A stretch of 64,000 bases of DNA from CAVALG01 sp963630555 (GTDB taxonomy: Bacteria; Bacillota; Clostridia; Oscillospirales; Acutalibacteraceae), in contig CAVGND010000008.1 in NCBI GenBank assembly GCA_963630555.1, forward strand, positions 1 to 64,000, written 5' to 3'. The translations under genes and the position numbers were made by a program. The notes under the pieces were generated by a model. That model worked only from the letters and a program-made list of their open reading frames with translations, ran no database searches and had not been told where the DNA came from. Position 1 is the stretch's first letter. Each line of letters begins with the position of its first letter. Below are positions 52,974 to 61,993 of this stretch, piece by piece.

Positions 52974-53129
52974 TTTGCCCTTATTTATCGTTTGCAGGGC
53001 GCATTATGCGCCCTGCAGGGGGAAATATCACTTCCCTGATTTTAACTTTAATTAATTGATTTTGCGTGCAATGTTCTTAAAGCCGCAGTGCCGGCTAAAG
53101 AATTTTATTATATAAAAGAGGAAAAACAA

Positions 53130-53771
53130 ATGCAGTTTGATGAAAAGCAGATAACGGCGGCGGTTATAAAGGTGCTGTCGGCAATGGATAACGAGGCACA
53201 GGGCAATATCCCCGTAGGCGTTTCCAATCGACATATACATCTTTCAAGAACAGACCTTGAAACTCTGTTCGGGAAAGGTTATGAACTTCAGCCACTTAAA
53301 GATTTGTCGCAGCCCGGACAATACGCCTGCAAAGAAACATTAACCGTAATCGGCCCATCATTAAGACCGATTGAAAAGGTAAGAGTCTTGGGCCCTGTAA
53401 GGAGTTCAACACAGGTCGAAATATCAAGAACCGACTCTTTTACGCTTAAAGTTAACCCTCCTGTAAGACCGTCGGGAGAAACGGCAGGCAGTGCCACAGT
53501 TACTATTGCGGGTCCTAAAGGTGTTATAACAGTGCCCGAATGCTGCATAATTGCTAACCGCCATATACATATGAGTATGTCGGACGCTGCCCGTTTCGGC
53601 GTAAAAGACGGTGATTTTGTTATGGTTGATGCATCAGGTGAGCGTAAAACGAGATGGTACGATGTGCAGATAAGGGCTAACGACGCATTCAGGCTTGAAA
53701 TGCACATTGATACCGATGATGCTAACGCTGCAGGTATCAAAAACGGCGACAAAGTCACTATAGTAAAATAA
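53130..53771 (+). CDS. pduL: phosphate propanoyltransferase (PduL)
   Basis: Converts propionyl-CoA and phosphate to propionyl phosphate and free CoA, recycling CoA in the lumen. 213 residues from ATG 53130 (AGAGGA upstream). The first 20 residues (MQFDEKQITAAVIKVLSAMD) are an encapsulation-type helix. Two repeated PduL modules follow, with zinc-binding VSNRHIHLS and ANRHIHMS. Confidence 0.94.
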   Translation: MQFDEKQITAAVIKVLSAMDNEAQGNIPVGVSNRHIHLSRTDLETLFGKGYELQPLKDLSQPGQYACKETLTVIGPSLRPIEKVRVLGPVRSSTQVEISRTDSFTLKVNPPVRPSGETAGSATVTIAGPKGVITVPECCIIANRHIHMSMSDAARFGVKDGDFVMVDASGERKTRWYDVQIRANDAFRLEMHIDTDDANAAGIKNGDKVTIVK

Positions 53772-53791
53772 ACTTATCGGGAGAAAAAGTT

Positions 53792-54040
53792 ATGAAAATA
53801 GGGAAAATTGTTGGAACGGTTGTATCAACCCGCAAGCAGGATTCGCTTGTAGGCTCAAAATTTATGGAAGTCAATGTGATTGAAAACGGCAAACAGACCG
53901 ATAACTTTATGATAGCGGTTGACAGCGTAGGAGCCGGTATCGGCGAAACGGTACTTATAACAACAGGTTCCGGTGCCAGGTTAGCGCTTAAAAACACAGA
54001 ATCACCGGTTGACGCCGTGATAGTAGGTATAGTAGATTAA
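53792..54040 (+). CDS. EutN/CcmL-family vertex protein (BMC-P)
   Basis: 82 residues of the pentameric vertex family: KIGKIVGTVVSTRKQDSLVGSKFMEV at the start, DSVGAGIGETVLITTGSGAR in the middle, and VDAVIVGIVD at the end. It caps the corners of the shell. Only this one copy is present in the locus. Confidence 0.95.
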   Translation: MKIGKIVGTVVSTRKQDSLVGSKFMEVNVIENGKQTDNFMIAVDSVGAGIGETVLITTGSGARLALKNTESPVDAVIVGIVD

Positions 54041-54068
54041 AACCGTATTTTTTCGGAGTGGTGTTTAA

Positions 54069-55391
54069 ATGGAAAATATCAAATCGCTTATGCAAAATGC
54101 CGGCATTGTAGGTGCAGGCGGCGCAGGTTTTCCGTCGTATGCAAAAATAGCGGACGGTGCCGAAATGTTGCTTATAAACGGTGCTGAGTGCGAACCTCTT
54201 ATTTATACCGATATGTATTTGCTCAAAACCGAACTGCAAACGGTTATTGACGGTATTAACATAGTGCTTGACGGTGCGGGAATCGGAAAATGTTTTATCG
54301 CAATTAAAGAACATACCGCAAAACGTCTGGGACTTTCGGATTGGCAGCCGCTTACCGAGCGTATAAGGATAAGAACAATGCCTGATGCTTATCCGATGGG
54401 TGACGAAATAAATCTTATATATCAGGTAACGGGCAGGGTGGTTCCTCCGGGCGCACTCCCGATAAAGGTGGGCGTAATTGTCTATAACGTGGAAACGGTT
54501 TATAATGTTTCGCGCGCAAAACAGGGTGCTCCGCTTACCGAAAAGTGGCTTACGGTCGGCGGAGATATAAAAAACCGCGTTGTCGTAAAAGTGCCTGTCG
54601 GTATGACGGTGAGGGATCTCTTTGCAACCCTCGGCGTAACTGTTGACGATGACCATATTGTTATTGACGGCGGTCCTTCCATGGGAAGAATTATTAACCA
54701 CGGCAGCGCCGTTATAACCAAAACCACGAAATCTTTGCTTGTATTGCCGCGTGATATTCCCGCCGTTGCAGGCAAACTCGGTTCTTATGAAATACATATC
54801 AAACACGCACAAAGCAACTGCTGCCAGTGCACAAGATGTACCGATATGTGCCCCCGCGCGCTTCTCGGCTATCCGTTGCAGCCGCACAGATTGGTAAGAA
54901 CCGTTATGACAGTGGCGGAGCAGGATCCCGAAATAATTAAAACCGCTTCGCTTTGCTGCGGTTGCGGAATATGTGAAATTGCCGCCTGCTGCCAAAGTAT
55001 TTCACCGCGTGCGGTAATAAACGAACTTAAAGGAGTGCTGGGCAAGAACCGCATTAAATATGTTGCGGAGGAATCAACCGTTCCGAGCGAACAGCGTGAT
55101 TACCGTTTAATGCCGTCAGAGCGTTGGAAAATGCTGCTCGGCGTGCATAAAATGGATGTTATGCCGGAACTGAATCCCACAAAACTAAAAACACACACCG
55201 TAGAATTGCTGCTTAAACAAAGTATCGGCGCACCCGTAACGCCCATAGTTAAGGCAGGGGACGAGGTAACCGAAGGACAGTTGATAGCCACCAACGAAGA
55301 CGGGCTTTTCGTTCCGTTACATTCGTCCGTAAACGGTAAAGTCGTTTCGGTGGATTCAAACAAGATCGTTATAGAAAACAGGGAGGCGTAA
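54069..55391 (+). CDS. PduS/RnfC-like iron-sulfur electron-transfer protein
   Basis: 440 residues. An N-terminal RnfC-like flavin/NADH domain (GIVGAGGAGFPSYAK, INGAECEPLI), an SLBB-type section, and two [4Fe-4S] sites (CCQCTRCTDMCPR and CCGCGICEIAACC). A C-terminal segment resembles a barrel-sandwich domain (VKAGDEVTEGQLIATNEDG). In propanediol compartments PduS is a cobalamin reductase; here, with a B12-free dehydratase, it more likely moves electrons across the shell or to the activating enzyme. That role is inference. Confidence 0.9.
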   Translation: MENIKSLMQNAGIVGAGGAGFPSYAKIADGAEMLLINGAECEPLIYTDMYLLKTELQTVIDGINIVLDGAGIGKCFIAIKEHTAKRLGLSDWQPLTERIRIRTMPDAYPMGDEINLIYQVTGRVVPPGALPIKVGVIVYNVETVYNVSRAKQGAPLTEKWLTVGGDIKNRVVVKVPVGMTVRDLFATLGVTVDDDHIVIDGGPSMGRIINHGSAVITKTTKSLLVLPRDIPAVAGKLGSYEIHIKHAQSNCCQCTRCTDMCPRALLGYPLQPHRLVRTVMTVAEQDPEIIKTASLCCGCGICEIAACCQSISPRAVINELKGVLGKNRIKYVAEESTVPSEQRDYRLMPSERWKMLLGVHKMDVMPELNPTKLKTHTVELLLKQSIGAPVTPIVKAGDEVTEGQLIATNEDGLFVPLHSSVNGKVVSVDSNKIVIENREA

Positions 55392-55394
55392 GAT

Positions 55395-55940
55395 ATGTTT
55401 CAAGCTGTAGGAATAATTGAACTCAAAAGTATAGCTAAGGGTATAGAAGCGTGCGATGCCGCCCTTAAATCGGCAGGCGTAAAACTTGTCTCGGCTCATC
55501 CGTCGTGTCCTGGTAAGTATGAAATAATAATAACAGGCTCAATCTCAAATGTTACCGCATCTGTTGACCATGTGCGGGACTTTTTCGGAACATATATAAT
55601 TGATGAATCGGTTATGGGCAGAATTGACCCGACCGTTATAACCGCCCTTTTCGGCACGCAGGAAATAACCGATAAAGGCTCGCTCGGTATAATTGAAACC
55701 TATTCGGCGGCGTCTGCAATTAAAGCGGCGGATATTGCCGTTAAAACCGCTAAAGTTTCAATATACGATTTGCGTATTTCACGCGGAATGGGTGGTAAAG
55801 GCGTTGTTCTTATAACCGGTGATGTAGGCGATGTCACAGCCGCTGCCGAGGCAGGTGCTGCCCATGCGCGCAGTATAGGTTTGCTTAATACCTGGTCGGT
55901 AATCGCCGCTCCGCATACCGAACTTTGGGAGCAATTGTAA
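55395..55940 (+). CDS. BMC-T (tandem-domain) shell protein, PduT-like
   Basis: 181 residues with two BMC domains in tandem (about 1-90, starting AVGIIELKSIAKGIEACD; about 95-181, starting LGIIETYSAASAIKAAD). Trimers of this type form large pores, and PduT itself carries an iron-sulfur cluster at its pore. A cysteine (HPSCPGKY) lies in the first domain's pore loop, consistent with that. It lies 3 bp after the PduS-like gene, a natural partner. Confidence 0.92.
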   Translation: MFQAVGIIELKSIAKGIEACDAALKSAGVKLVSAHPSCPGKYEIIITGSISNVTASVDHVRDFFGTYIIDESVMGRIDPTVITALFGTQEITDKGSLGIIETYSAASAIKAADIAVKTAKVSIYDLRISRGMGGKGVVLITGDVGDVTAAAEAGAAHARSIGLLNTWSVIAAPHTELWEQL

Positions 55941-55967
55941 TTTTAATACCTAAAGGAGTAAAACCCT

Positions 55968-58496
55968 ATGGGAGAAATTAAATTTCAAATAGAAAAAAGT
56001 GCAAGAATCGATAAACTTATAAGTGCACTTTATGAAAAAATGCCCGAAATCGAAGCTGACCGTGGCGAACTTATAACCGAAAGTTATATGGCAACCGAGA
56101 ATCTGCCTGTAATTCTCCGCCGCAGTGCCGCTTTCAAACATATTTTAGAAAATATTCCGATAGTTATTCGTGACGGGGAACTGATAGTCGGCAGCAACTC
56201 GGTTGCGCCGCGCGGTTGTCAAGTTTACCCCGAATACTCATATGAATGGCTGCTGGAGGAGTTCGAAACCGTAGCATCCCGTGAGGCAGACCCGTTTTTC
56301 ATTTCTGAAGAAACCAAGAAACGGCTCCGCCGCGTTTATCCGTATTGGAAAGGTAAAACGGTAAGTGACCTTGCTACCCGGATAATGGCTCCCGAGGCAT
56401 ATGCGGCCTTTACAAAGCACGATGTATTTACTGTAGGTAATTATTTTTATAACGGCGTCGGACATATTAATGTAAATTATAATAAGGTTCTTACGGTTGG
56501 GTATGAGGGTATTATAAGAGAAACCGAAACCGCTCTTGCTTCGCTTAAGGTGAGCGACCCTGATTATGCGGAACGCTCGGCGTTTTTAAAGGCGGTTATC
56601 GAAAGTTTGCAGGCAGTTATAACCTATGCAAACAGATATGCCGATTTGGCAGAGCAAAAAGCCGCCGTATGCCGTGACGAAACAAGAAAAAAGGAACTGT
56701 TAAGAATAGCCGCAAACTGCCGCCGCGTCCCCGCCAAACCGGCTGAGGACTTTTGGCAGGCTTGCCAAAGTTTTTGGTTTGTTCAACAGCTTTTGCAGCT
56801 TGAATCAAGCGGACATTCCATTTCTCCGGGACGGTTTGACCGTTATATGTATCCATTTTTTAAAAAGGACCTTGATAACGGCACCGTTACATATGAATCG
56901 GCGCAGGAACTTATTGATTGCATCTGGGTAAAACTCAATGATATAAACAAGGTGCGTGACGCCGCATCCGCAAAGGGTTTTGCGGGTTACGGTATGTTCC
57001 AAAATCTTATAGTAGGCGGTCAGGATTCCTTTGGGTTTGACGCAACAAATGATTTGTCCTATATGTGCCTTGAAGCGGCAATGCATGTCCGCCTGCCGCA
57101 GCCCTCACTTTCCATAAGGGTTTGGAACGGTTCACCGCAGGATCTGCTTATAAAAGCTGCCGCACTTACGCGTGTCGGTTCCGGCTTGCCTGCTTATTAT
57201 AATGATGAAATTATAATCCCTGCGCTTATGCATAGGGGATTAACACTTGAGGATGCAAGGGATTATTGTATAATCGGTTGTGTTGAACCGCAAAAAGGCT
57301 CGAAAACCGACGGCTGGCACGATGCTGCATTTTTCAATATGTGCCGTCCGCTTGAACTTGTCTTTTCAAACGGTGTGGATAAAGGCGTTCAGATAGGTCT
57401 TAAAACGGGCGAAGTGACCGAAATGGCTTCGTTTAAAGAATTCTATGACGCCTATAAAAAACAAAGCGACTATATGGTATCGCTGCTTGTAAATGCCGAT
57501 AATGCCGTGGACGCTGCGCACGCTGCGCGTTGCCCTCTGCCGTTCCAGTCTTCAATGGTCGAGGATTGTATAGGTCGCGGAAAAAGCGTTCAGGAGGGCG
57601 GGGCAATATATAATTTTACAGGGCCTCAGGGATTTGGTATTGCCAATATGACCGACGCACTTATAGCCGTTAAAAAGTATGTGTTTGACGAAAAATCAAT
57701 AACTATGGCGGAACTTAAAGAGGCGCTCCGTTACAATTACGGTAAGGGTATGACCGTTTCGCAGAAAGCGGAAATAGCCGCCGAAATTGCAGGTTCTCTT
57801 AAAAATAACGGCATGGATTTGGATGAAACCGCACTTGCCGCCATTGCCAAAGAGGTTGACGCTGCTACGTCTGTGCCGCAAGACAAAAAGGCGAGATTTG
57901 AAGAAATATTCTCTCTGATTGAAAAAGCGCCAAAATACGGCAATGACGACCCCGAAACCGATATGTTTGCAAGAGATGTTGCATATATCTATACAAAAGA
58001 GGTCGAAAAATACCGTAACCACCGCGGAGGTATGTTCCAGGCAGGGCTTTATCCTGTTTCGGCAAATGTTCCGCTCGGTGCACAAACCGGCGCAACACCC
58101 GACGGCAGGTATGCCTGCACCCCGATTGCGGACGGCGTAGGTCCCGTTTCCGGCAGGGATAAATTAGGCCCTACCGCAACCGCAAACTCGGTTGCCGCAC
58201 TTGACCACGGTATAGCATCAAATGGCACGTTGCTTAATCAAAAATTCCATCCGTCTGCGCTTGCGGGGATGGAAGGGCTTGAAAAATTTGTCGCCTTAAT
58301 ACGCGGATTTTTCGATCAAAAGGGTATGCATATGCAGTTTAATGTCGTCAGCCGCGAAACATTGCTCGACGCGCAGGCTCACCCCGAAAAATATAAAACC
58401 CTCGTTGTTCGTGTTGCAGGGTACAGTGCACTGTTTACCACATTGTCACGCTCGTTGCAGGACGATATAATCAACCGTACTACACAGGGTTGGTAA
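55968..58496 (+). CDS. B12-independent glycyl radical diol dehydratase (propanediol dehydratase)
   Basis: Signature enzyme of the compartment: 1,2-propanediol to propionaldehyde and water. 842 residues. The thiyl cysteine is Cys438 in IIGCVEPQ, with the following glutamate typical of eliminating members. The radical glycine is Gly818 in RVAGYSALF. There is a single cysteine rather than the CC pair of pyruvate formate-lyase. Substrate is inferred from the aldolase and propionaldehyde enzymes nearby; glycerol or choline are less likely. The N-terminus goes straight into the enzyme core, and I see no encapsulation helix. AAAGGAG precedes the ATG. Confidence 0.9.
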   Translation: MGEIKFQIEKSARIDKLISALYEKMPEIEADRGELITESYMATENLPVILRRSAAFKHILENIPIVIRDGELIVGSNSVAPRGCQVYPEYSYEWLLEEFETVASREADPFFISEETKKRLRRVYPYWKGKTVSDLATRIMAPEAYAAFTKHDVFTVGNYFYNGVGHINVNYNKVLTVGYEGIIRETETALASLKVSDPDYAERSAFLKAVIESLQAVITYANRYADLAEQKAAVCRDETRKKELLRIAANCRRVPAKPAEDFWQACQSFWFVQQLLQLESSGHSISPGRFDRYMYPFFKKDLDNGTVTYESAQELIDCIWVKLNDINKVRDAASAKGFAGYGMFQNLIVGGQDSFGFDATNDLSYMCLEAAMHVRLPQPSLSIRVWNGSPQDLLIKAAALTRVGSGLPAYYNDEIIIPALMHRGLTLEDARDYCIIGCVEPQKGSKTDGWHDAAFFNMCRPLELVFSNGVDKGVQIGLKTGEVTEMASFKEFYDAYKKQSDYMVSLLVNADNAVDAAHAARCPLPFQSSMVEDCIGRGKSVQEGGAIYNFTGPQGFGIANMTDALIAVKKYVFDEKSITMAELKEALRYNYGKGMTVSQKAEIAAEIAGSLKNNGMDLDETALAAIAKEVDAATSVPQDKKARFEEIFSLIEKAPKYGNDDPETDMFARDVAYIYTKEVEKYRNHRGGMFQAGLYPVSANVPLGAQTGATPDGRYACTPIADGVGPVSGRDKLGPTATANSVAALDHGIASNGTLLNQKFHPSALAGMEGLEKFVALIRGFFDQKGMHMQFNVVSRETLLDAQAHPEKYKTLVVRVAGYSALFTTLSRSLQDDIINRTTQGW

Positions 58497-58532
58497 TATA
58501 AATCATTAAAAAAATTTTAGGAGGCAGGAACT

Positions 58533-59285
58533 ATGGCTATCAGATTTTGTCCCAATTGCGGCAAGGAAAACACAGAAAATCTTAATTTCTGCGGAAATTG
58601 CGGAACAAATTTTGCAAAAGAAAAAATTGAAGAACCGATTTTAACCGAACAAACCGTTCCTCAAACCGTATCCGAGGAAGAGCAGAGCACAGCGGCTCAG
58701 TCTGTCGACTCGGCTGAACAGGTTAAAGATACTGAATCCGAACAGTCTGTTCAAACCGCTCAACCTGTTCAAGAAGAACAGCCTGCTCAACCGGTTCAAC
58801 CTGTTCAGCAGATGCAGATGTTCCAACCGGTAAAGCCTGTCAGGCGCGGAAAGGGCCTCGGTATTGCTTCAATGGTAATCGGAATATTGGCGATTTTAAA
58901 TTCTGTTTTGCTCGCCGCTTTACTATGGTTTTTCCCTTTCGAAATAGTTGTTGTATCGGCGGTGTTTGTGGGTATATTATCCGTGGCATCGCTGGTTTTA
59001 GGCATAGTTTCCCTTTGCAAAGGTTATAAAAAAGGCTGCAGCATTTCGAGTGTTATAATGTCGTCGCTTGCCTTGCTTCTGTGCGTTGCGTCGGTGATTA
59101 TATCCGCAAACTTTGTTGATACTACGCTTATGGACGAAATCATTGATGAATTACCTGATAACGGCATGTATCACAGATCGTTGGATGATTTGGAAGATTA
59201 TCTTGATGATTATGACGACTATTATGACGACTATTATGATGATTATGAAGATAAGTGGGAAGATTATTACAGCAAAAGTTATTGA
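58533..59285 (+). CDS. zinc-ribbon membrane protein of unknown function inside the BMC operon
   Basis: 250 residues. N-terminal zinc ribbon (FCPNCGKENTENLNFCGNCG), a 70-residue Gln/Glu/Val/Pro-rich linker, three hydrophobic segments between about 110 and 200, and an extremely acidic Asp/Tyr tail made of repeated DDYYDD units, encoded by a short tandem repeat near 59205-59260. AGGAGG precedes the ATG. It splits the dehydratase from its activating enzyme, which is unusual. No known BMC protein matches this. Confidence 0.85.
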   Translation: MAIRFCPNCGKENTENLNFCGNCGTNFAKEKIEEPILTEQTVPQTVSEEEQSTAAQSVDSAEQVKDTESEQSVQTAQPVQEEQPAQPVQPVQQMQMFQPVKPVRRGKGLGIASMVIGILAILNSVLLAALLWFFPFEIVVVSAVFVGILSVASLVLGIVSLCKGYKKGCSISSVIMSSLALLLCVASVIISANFVDTTLMDEIIDELPDNGMYHRSLDDLEDYLDDYDDYYDDYYDDYEDKWEDYYSKSY

Positions 59286-59320
59286 TATTTATTGAAAATA
59301 ATTTGTAAAGGCGGTGCGAA

Positions 59321-60109
59321 ATGGAAAACTGTTATAATGTAAAAGGCAGAATTTTTAATGTTCAGCGTTTTTCCATCCATGACGGGCCCGGTATTCGCAC
59401 CATTGTCTTTTTAAAGGGGTGCAGATTGCGTTGCAAGTGGTGCTGCAACCCTGAATCACAGCGTTATGATATAGATGTGATGAATGAAAACGGAACACAA
59501 AAAAACGTCGGCGAAGACGTTACGGTTGCCGAGGTGATGAAACAGGTTCGAAGGGACAAGCCGTATTACAGCCGCTCGGGCGGTGGGTTGACCCTTTCGG
59601 GTGGTGAGGCATTTTGTCAACCGCAGTTTGCCGCCGCCCTGCTTACAGCCGCTCGGGCAGAAGGCTTTAATACCGCTGTTGAAACCGCAGGGTTTTATCC
59701 GTTTGAAAATATTGAACCTGCTTTGCCGCTTATTGATACCGTCCTTATGGATATTAAAAATATGAACAGTGCAAAACATGAACAGTTTACGGGGCAACCC
59801 AATAAACTTATACTTGGGAACGCCGAGCAGATAGCGCAAAACGCAAAACGCCTTATAATCCGCGTGCCCGTAATTCCCGGGTTCAACGATACCGACGCCG
59901 AAATATCGGCAATTTCGCGTTTTGCCTCAACATTGCAAGGTGTTACCGAACTTCATTTGCTGCCGTACCATAGGTTGGGGCAGGATAAATATACTCAGCT
60001 TGGCAGACAGTATGAACTTGACGGAATAGAACCGCCCGAAAATCCAAAAATGCAGCGGTTGCTTGAAACCGCACGCAAAAGCGGACTTTCCTGCCGCATA
60101 GGCGGATAA
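59321..60109 (+). CDS. glycyl radical enzyme activating enzyme (radical SAM)
   Basis: 262 residues. The SAM-cluster motif is CRLRCKWC (Cx3Cx2C), in GCRLRCKWCCNPESQ, with LSGGEAFCQP for SAM binding. It generates the glycyl radical on the diol dehydratase. The ferredoxin-like two-cluster insertion that many GRE activases carry after the first motif is absent; the protein goes directly from NPESQ to a short insertion. It sits outside the expected adjacency because of the intervening zinc-ribbon gene. Confidence 0.93.
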   Translation: MENCYNVKGRIFNVQRFSIHDGPGIRTIVFLKGCRLRCKWCCNPESQRYDIDVMNENGTQKNVGEDVTVAEVMKQVRRDKPYYSRSGGGLTLSGGEAFCQPQFAAALLTAARAEGFNTAVETAGFYPFENIEPALPLIDTVLMDIKNMNSAKHEQFTGQPNKLILGNAEQIAQNAKRLIIRVPVIPGFNDTDAEISAISRFASTLQGVTELHLLPYHRLGQDKYTQLGRQYELDGIEPPENPKMQRLLETARKSGLSCRIGG

Positions 60110-60134
60110 CTTTATATCGCGAAAAGGTATTATT

Positions 60135-60503
60135 ATGAAAGATTTTACATTGCAGGACAAAATGAGAATAGTACAGGAACTTGTTCCGGGTAAACAGGTT
60201 ACACTTTCGCACATAATCGCAAACCCCGATGTTACGCTCTATAAAAAATTGGGACTTGACCCGTCAAGCGATGCGGCGCACGGCGCAATCGGCGTGTTTA
60301 CCGTAAGCCCGGCGGAGACCGCAGTTATAGCGGCTGATATTTCTATGAAAGCTTCGGGTGCGGAACTCGGCTTTGTTGACCGTTTCAGCGGTACGCTTAT
60401 TATAAACGGTACCGTTTCGCAGGTTGAGGCTGCTCTCACCGCCGTTAATGAATATTTGCAGAATAAGATGGGCTATTCGGTCTGTGAGATTACAAGAACA
60501 TAA
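60135..60503 (+). CDS. PduU/EutS-like circularly permuted BMC shell protein
   Basis: 122 residues. It begins with the extended N-terminal strand typical of PduU and EutS (RIVQELVPGKQVTLSHIIANP), followed by a permuted BMC domain (AIGVFTVSPAETAVIAADISMKASGAELGFVDRF). These hexamers plug or bend the shell and are usually adjacent to a PduV/EutP gene, as here. Confidence 0.92.
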   Translation: MKDFTLQDKMRIVQELVPGKQVTLSHIIANPDVTLYKKLGLDPSSDAAHGAIGVFTVSPAETAVIAADISMKASGAELGFVDRFSGTLIINGTVSQVEAALTAVNEYLQNKMGYSVCEITRT

Positions 60504-60507
60504 TTAA

Positions 60508-60978
60508 ATGAAACGCATTATATTGATAGGGCGTTCCGAGGCGGGCAAAACCACGCTCATACAAGCGCTTAAAGGCGAGCAAATTCATTACTGTAAAACA
60601 CAGTCGATAAATTATGAAGATACGGTGATAGATACGCCGGGGGAGTATTGTCAGGTGCGCAAACTCGGTGCGGCACTTGCGCTTTACGCATATGAGGCGG
60701 ATATTTGCGGTCTTGTTGTGTCGGCAGATGAACCGTATTCACTTTTCAGCCCGAATATAACAGGGCTTGTGAACCGTGAGGTAATCGGTATAATAACCGG
60801 TATTGATAAAAAGAGAGCAAACCCCGAACGCGTTGAGAATTGGCTTAAAATCGCAGGGTGCGAAAAAATATTCCGCGTCTGTTCTTATACGGGTGAGGGC
60901 GTTGAAAATATAATAGAATATCTTAATAAGGGGGATAATGATGGCAAAGACCGTAGTAATAGCATTTGCAAACAATAA
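60508..60978 (+). CDS. EutP/PduV-family GTPase
   Basis: 156 residues of the Ras-like EutP/PduV family: Walker A GRSEAGKTTL, switch region QSINYEDTVIDTPGEY and GIITGIDKKRAN. PduV binds PduU and has been linked to compartment movement. The last 41 bp overlap the start of the ParA gene in another frame. Confidence 0.92.
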   Translation: MKRIILIGRSEAGKTTLIQALKGEQIHYCKTQSINYEDTVIDTPGEYCQVRKLGAALALYAYEADICGLVVSADEPYSLFSPNITGLVNREVIGIITGIDKKRANPERVENWLKIAGCEKIFRVCSYTGEGVENIIEYLNKGDNDGKDRSNSICKQ

Positions 60979-61732
60979 AGGCGGCAGCGGTAAATCAACT
61001 ACCTGCAGCAATGTCGGGTATGAATTGTCGCGTCTTGGTAAAAAAGTATTGCTTGTTGACGGCGATATGCAATTAAACCTCTCTCTTTCGCTTTTCAGTG
61101 AAGATGATGTGCTTGCTATGGCGGCAGGCGGAAAAAATCTTTACACCGCTGTAAAAGATGAAAAAGATTTGTCGGATTATATTGTGTCCACGGTTTATGA
61201 AAATCTTGACCTTATACCGTCTTCCACCCTTATGAGTTCGGTCGAATATGACCTTTTTACAAAGTGGCAGCGTGAATTTATACTTAAAAAGTGCTTAAAA
61301 AATATTAAAGAATCGGGCAAGTACGATTATATTTTAATAGATTCACCGCCTACATTGGGTGGCTGGGTTATGAATATAATGTGTGCTTCCGATAAGTTGA
61401 TAATCCCGGTGGAAGCAAGCCCTTGGGGCTTGTTCGGTCTTGCAAATATGTTCGAATTTGTTGACCGTATAAAGGAAATCGCGCCGTCGCTTTCCCTGCT
61501 CGGGATAGTTATTACAAAGGCGGACGCCAGAAAAAATTATTTAAAGCAGACGCTTGAAACCCTGTCGGAACTTGAAGGAATAACGGTTTTTGATACTGTT
61601 ATAAGAATCGACAGTGCGGTAGAATGGTCACAGGATAACAGCCGTCCGGTATCGGCTTATAAGGCTTCAAGCCGCGCGGCAAAGGAATACGCTCAACTTG
61701 CTAAGGAGGTAATTAAAAATGTCAGTAGGTAA
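60938..61732 (+). CDS. ParA/MinD-family ATPase of the BMC operon
   Basis: 264 residues. Deviant Walker A with signature lysine: ANNKGGSGKSTTCSNVGYEL (residues about 10-29); Walker A' LVDGDMQLN; Walker B DYILIDSPPTLGG. AAGGGGG precedes the double ATG at 60938/60941. It overlaps the PduV-like GTPase and the small lysine-rich gene, so it is tightly built into the operon. ParA-type ATPases that bind the nucleoid position plasmids, chromosomes and carboxysomes (McdA). A similar role in spacing or segregating this metabolosome is proposed. Confidence 0.9.
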   Translation: MMAKTVVIAFANNKGGSGKSTTCSNVGYELSRLGKKVLLVDGDMQLNLSLSLFSEDDVLAMAAGGKNLYTAVKDEKDLSDYIVSTVYENLDLIPSSTLMSSVEYDLFTKWQREFILKKCLKNIKESGKYDYILIDSPPTLGGWVMNIMCASDKLIIPVEASPWGLFGLANMFEFVDRIKEIAPSLSLLGIVITKADARKNYLKQTLETLSELEGITVFDTVIRIDSAVEWSQDNSRPVSAYKASSRAAKEYAQLAKEVIKNVSR

Positions 61733-61970
61733 AAACAGTTTGTCAAGAGCCGCAAAAACAGCGGCAGAAGAACCGGTAAAAGAGAAAACCGAAACCCCGA
61801 AATCGGCTGAAAAGACGAAATTAAATGCCGCCAAATCCGTAGGGAAGCCGTCATCCGGCAAGGCTAAAACCGCTAAAAAGCAAACCGCCCCTAAAAAGCC
61901 GAAAAATGCGACAAAGAAAAAGTCGGATAAAATTGCTGTCGGTGCCGAATTGCCGTACTATTTATTGTAA
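61719..61970 (+). CDS. small lysine-rich protein, proposed ParA partner
   Basis: 83 residues, 20 of them lysine, with many Ala, Pro, Ser and Thr and no Cys, Trp, Phe or His, so probably disordered. It has a hydrophobic C-terminal end VGAELPYYLL and an N-terminal SVGKNSLSRAAKTA. A strong AAGGAGG lies within the end of the ParA gene and the two genes overlap by 14 bp, so their synthesis is coupled. This matches the architecture of small adaptor proteins that activate ParA-type ATPases (McdB, ParB N-termini). The function is inferred only from context. Confidence 0.75.
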   Translation: MSVGKNSLSRAAKTAAEEPVKEKTETPKSAEKTKLNAAKSVGKPSSGKAKTAKKQTAPKKPKNATKKKSDKIAVGAELPYYLL

Positions 61971-61993
61971 TTCAGTAATATAAAACACATAAA

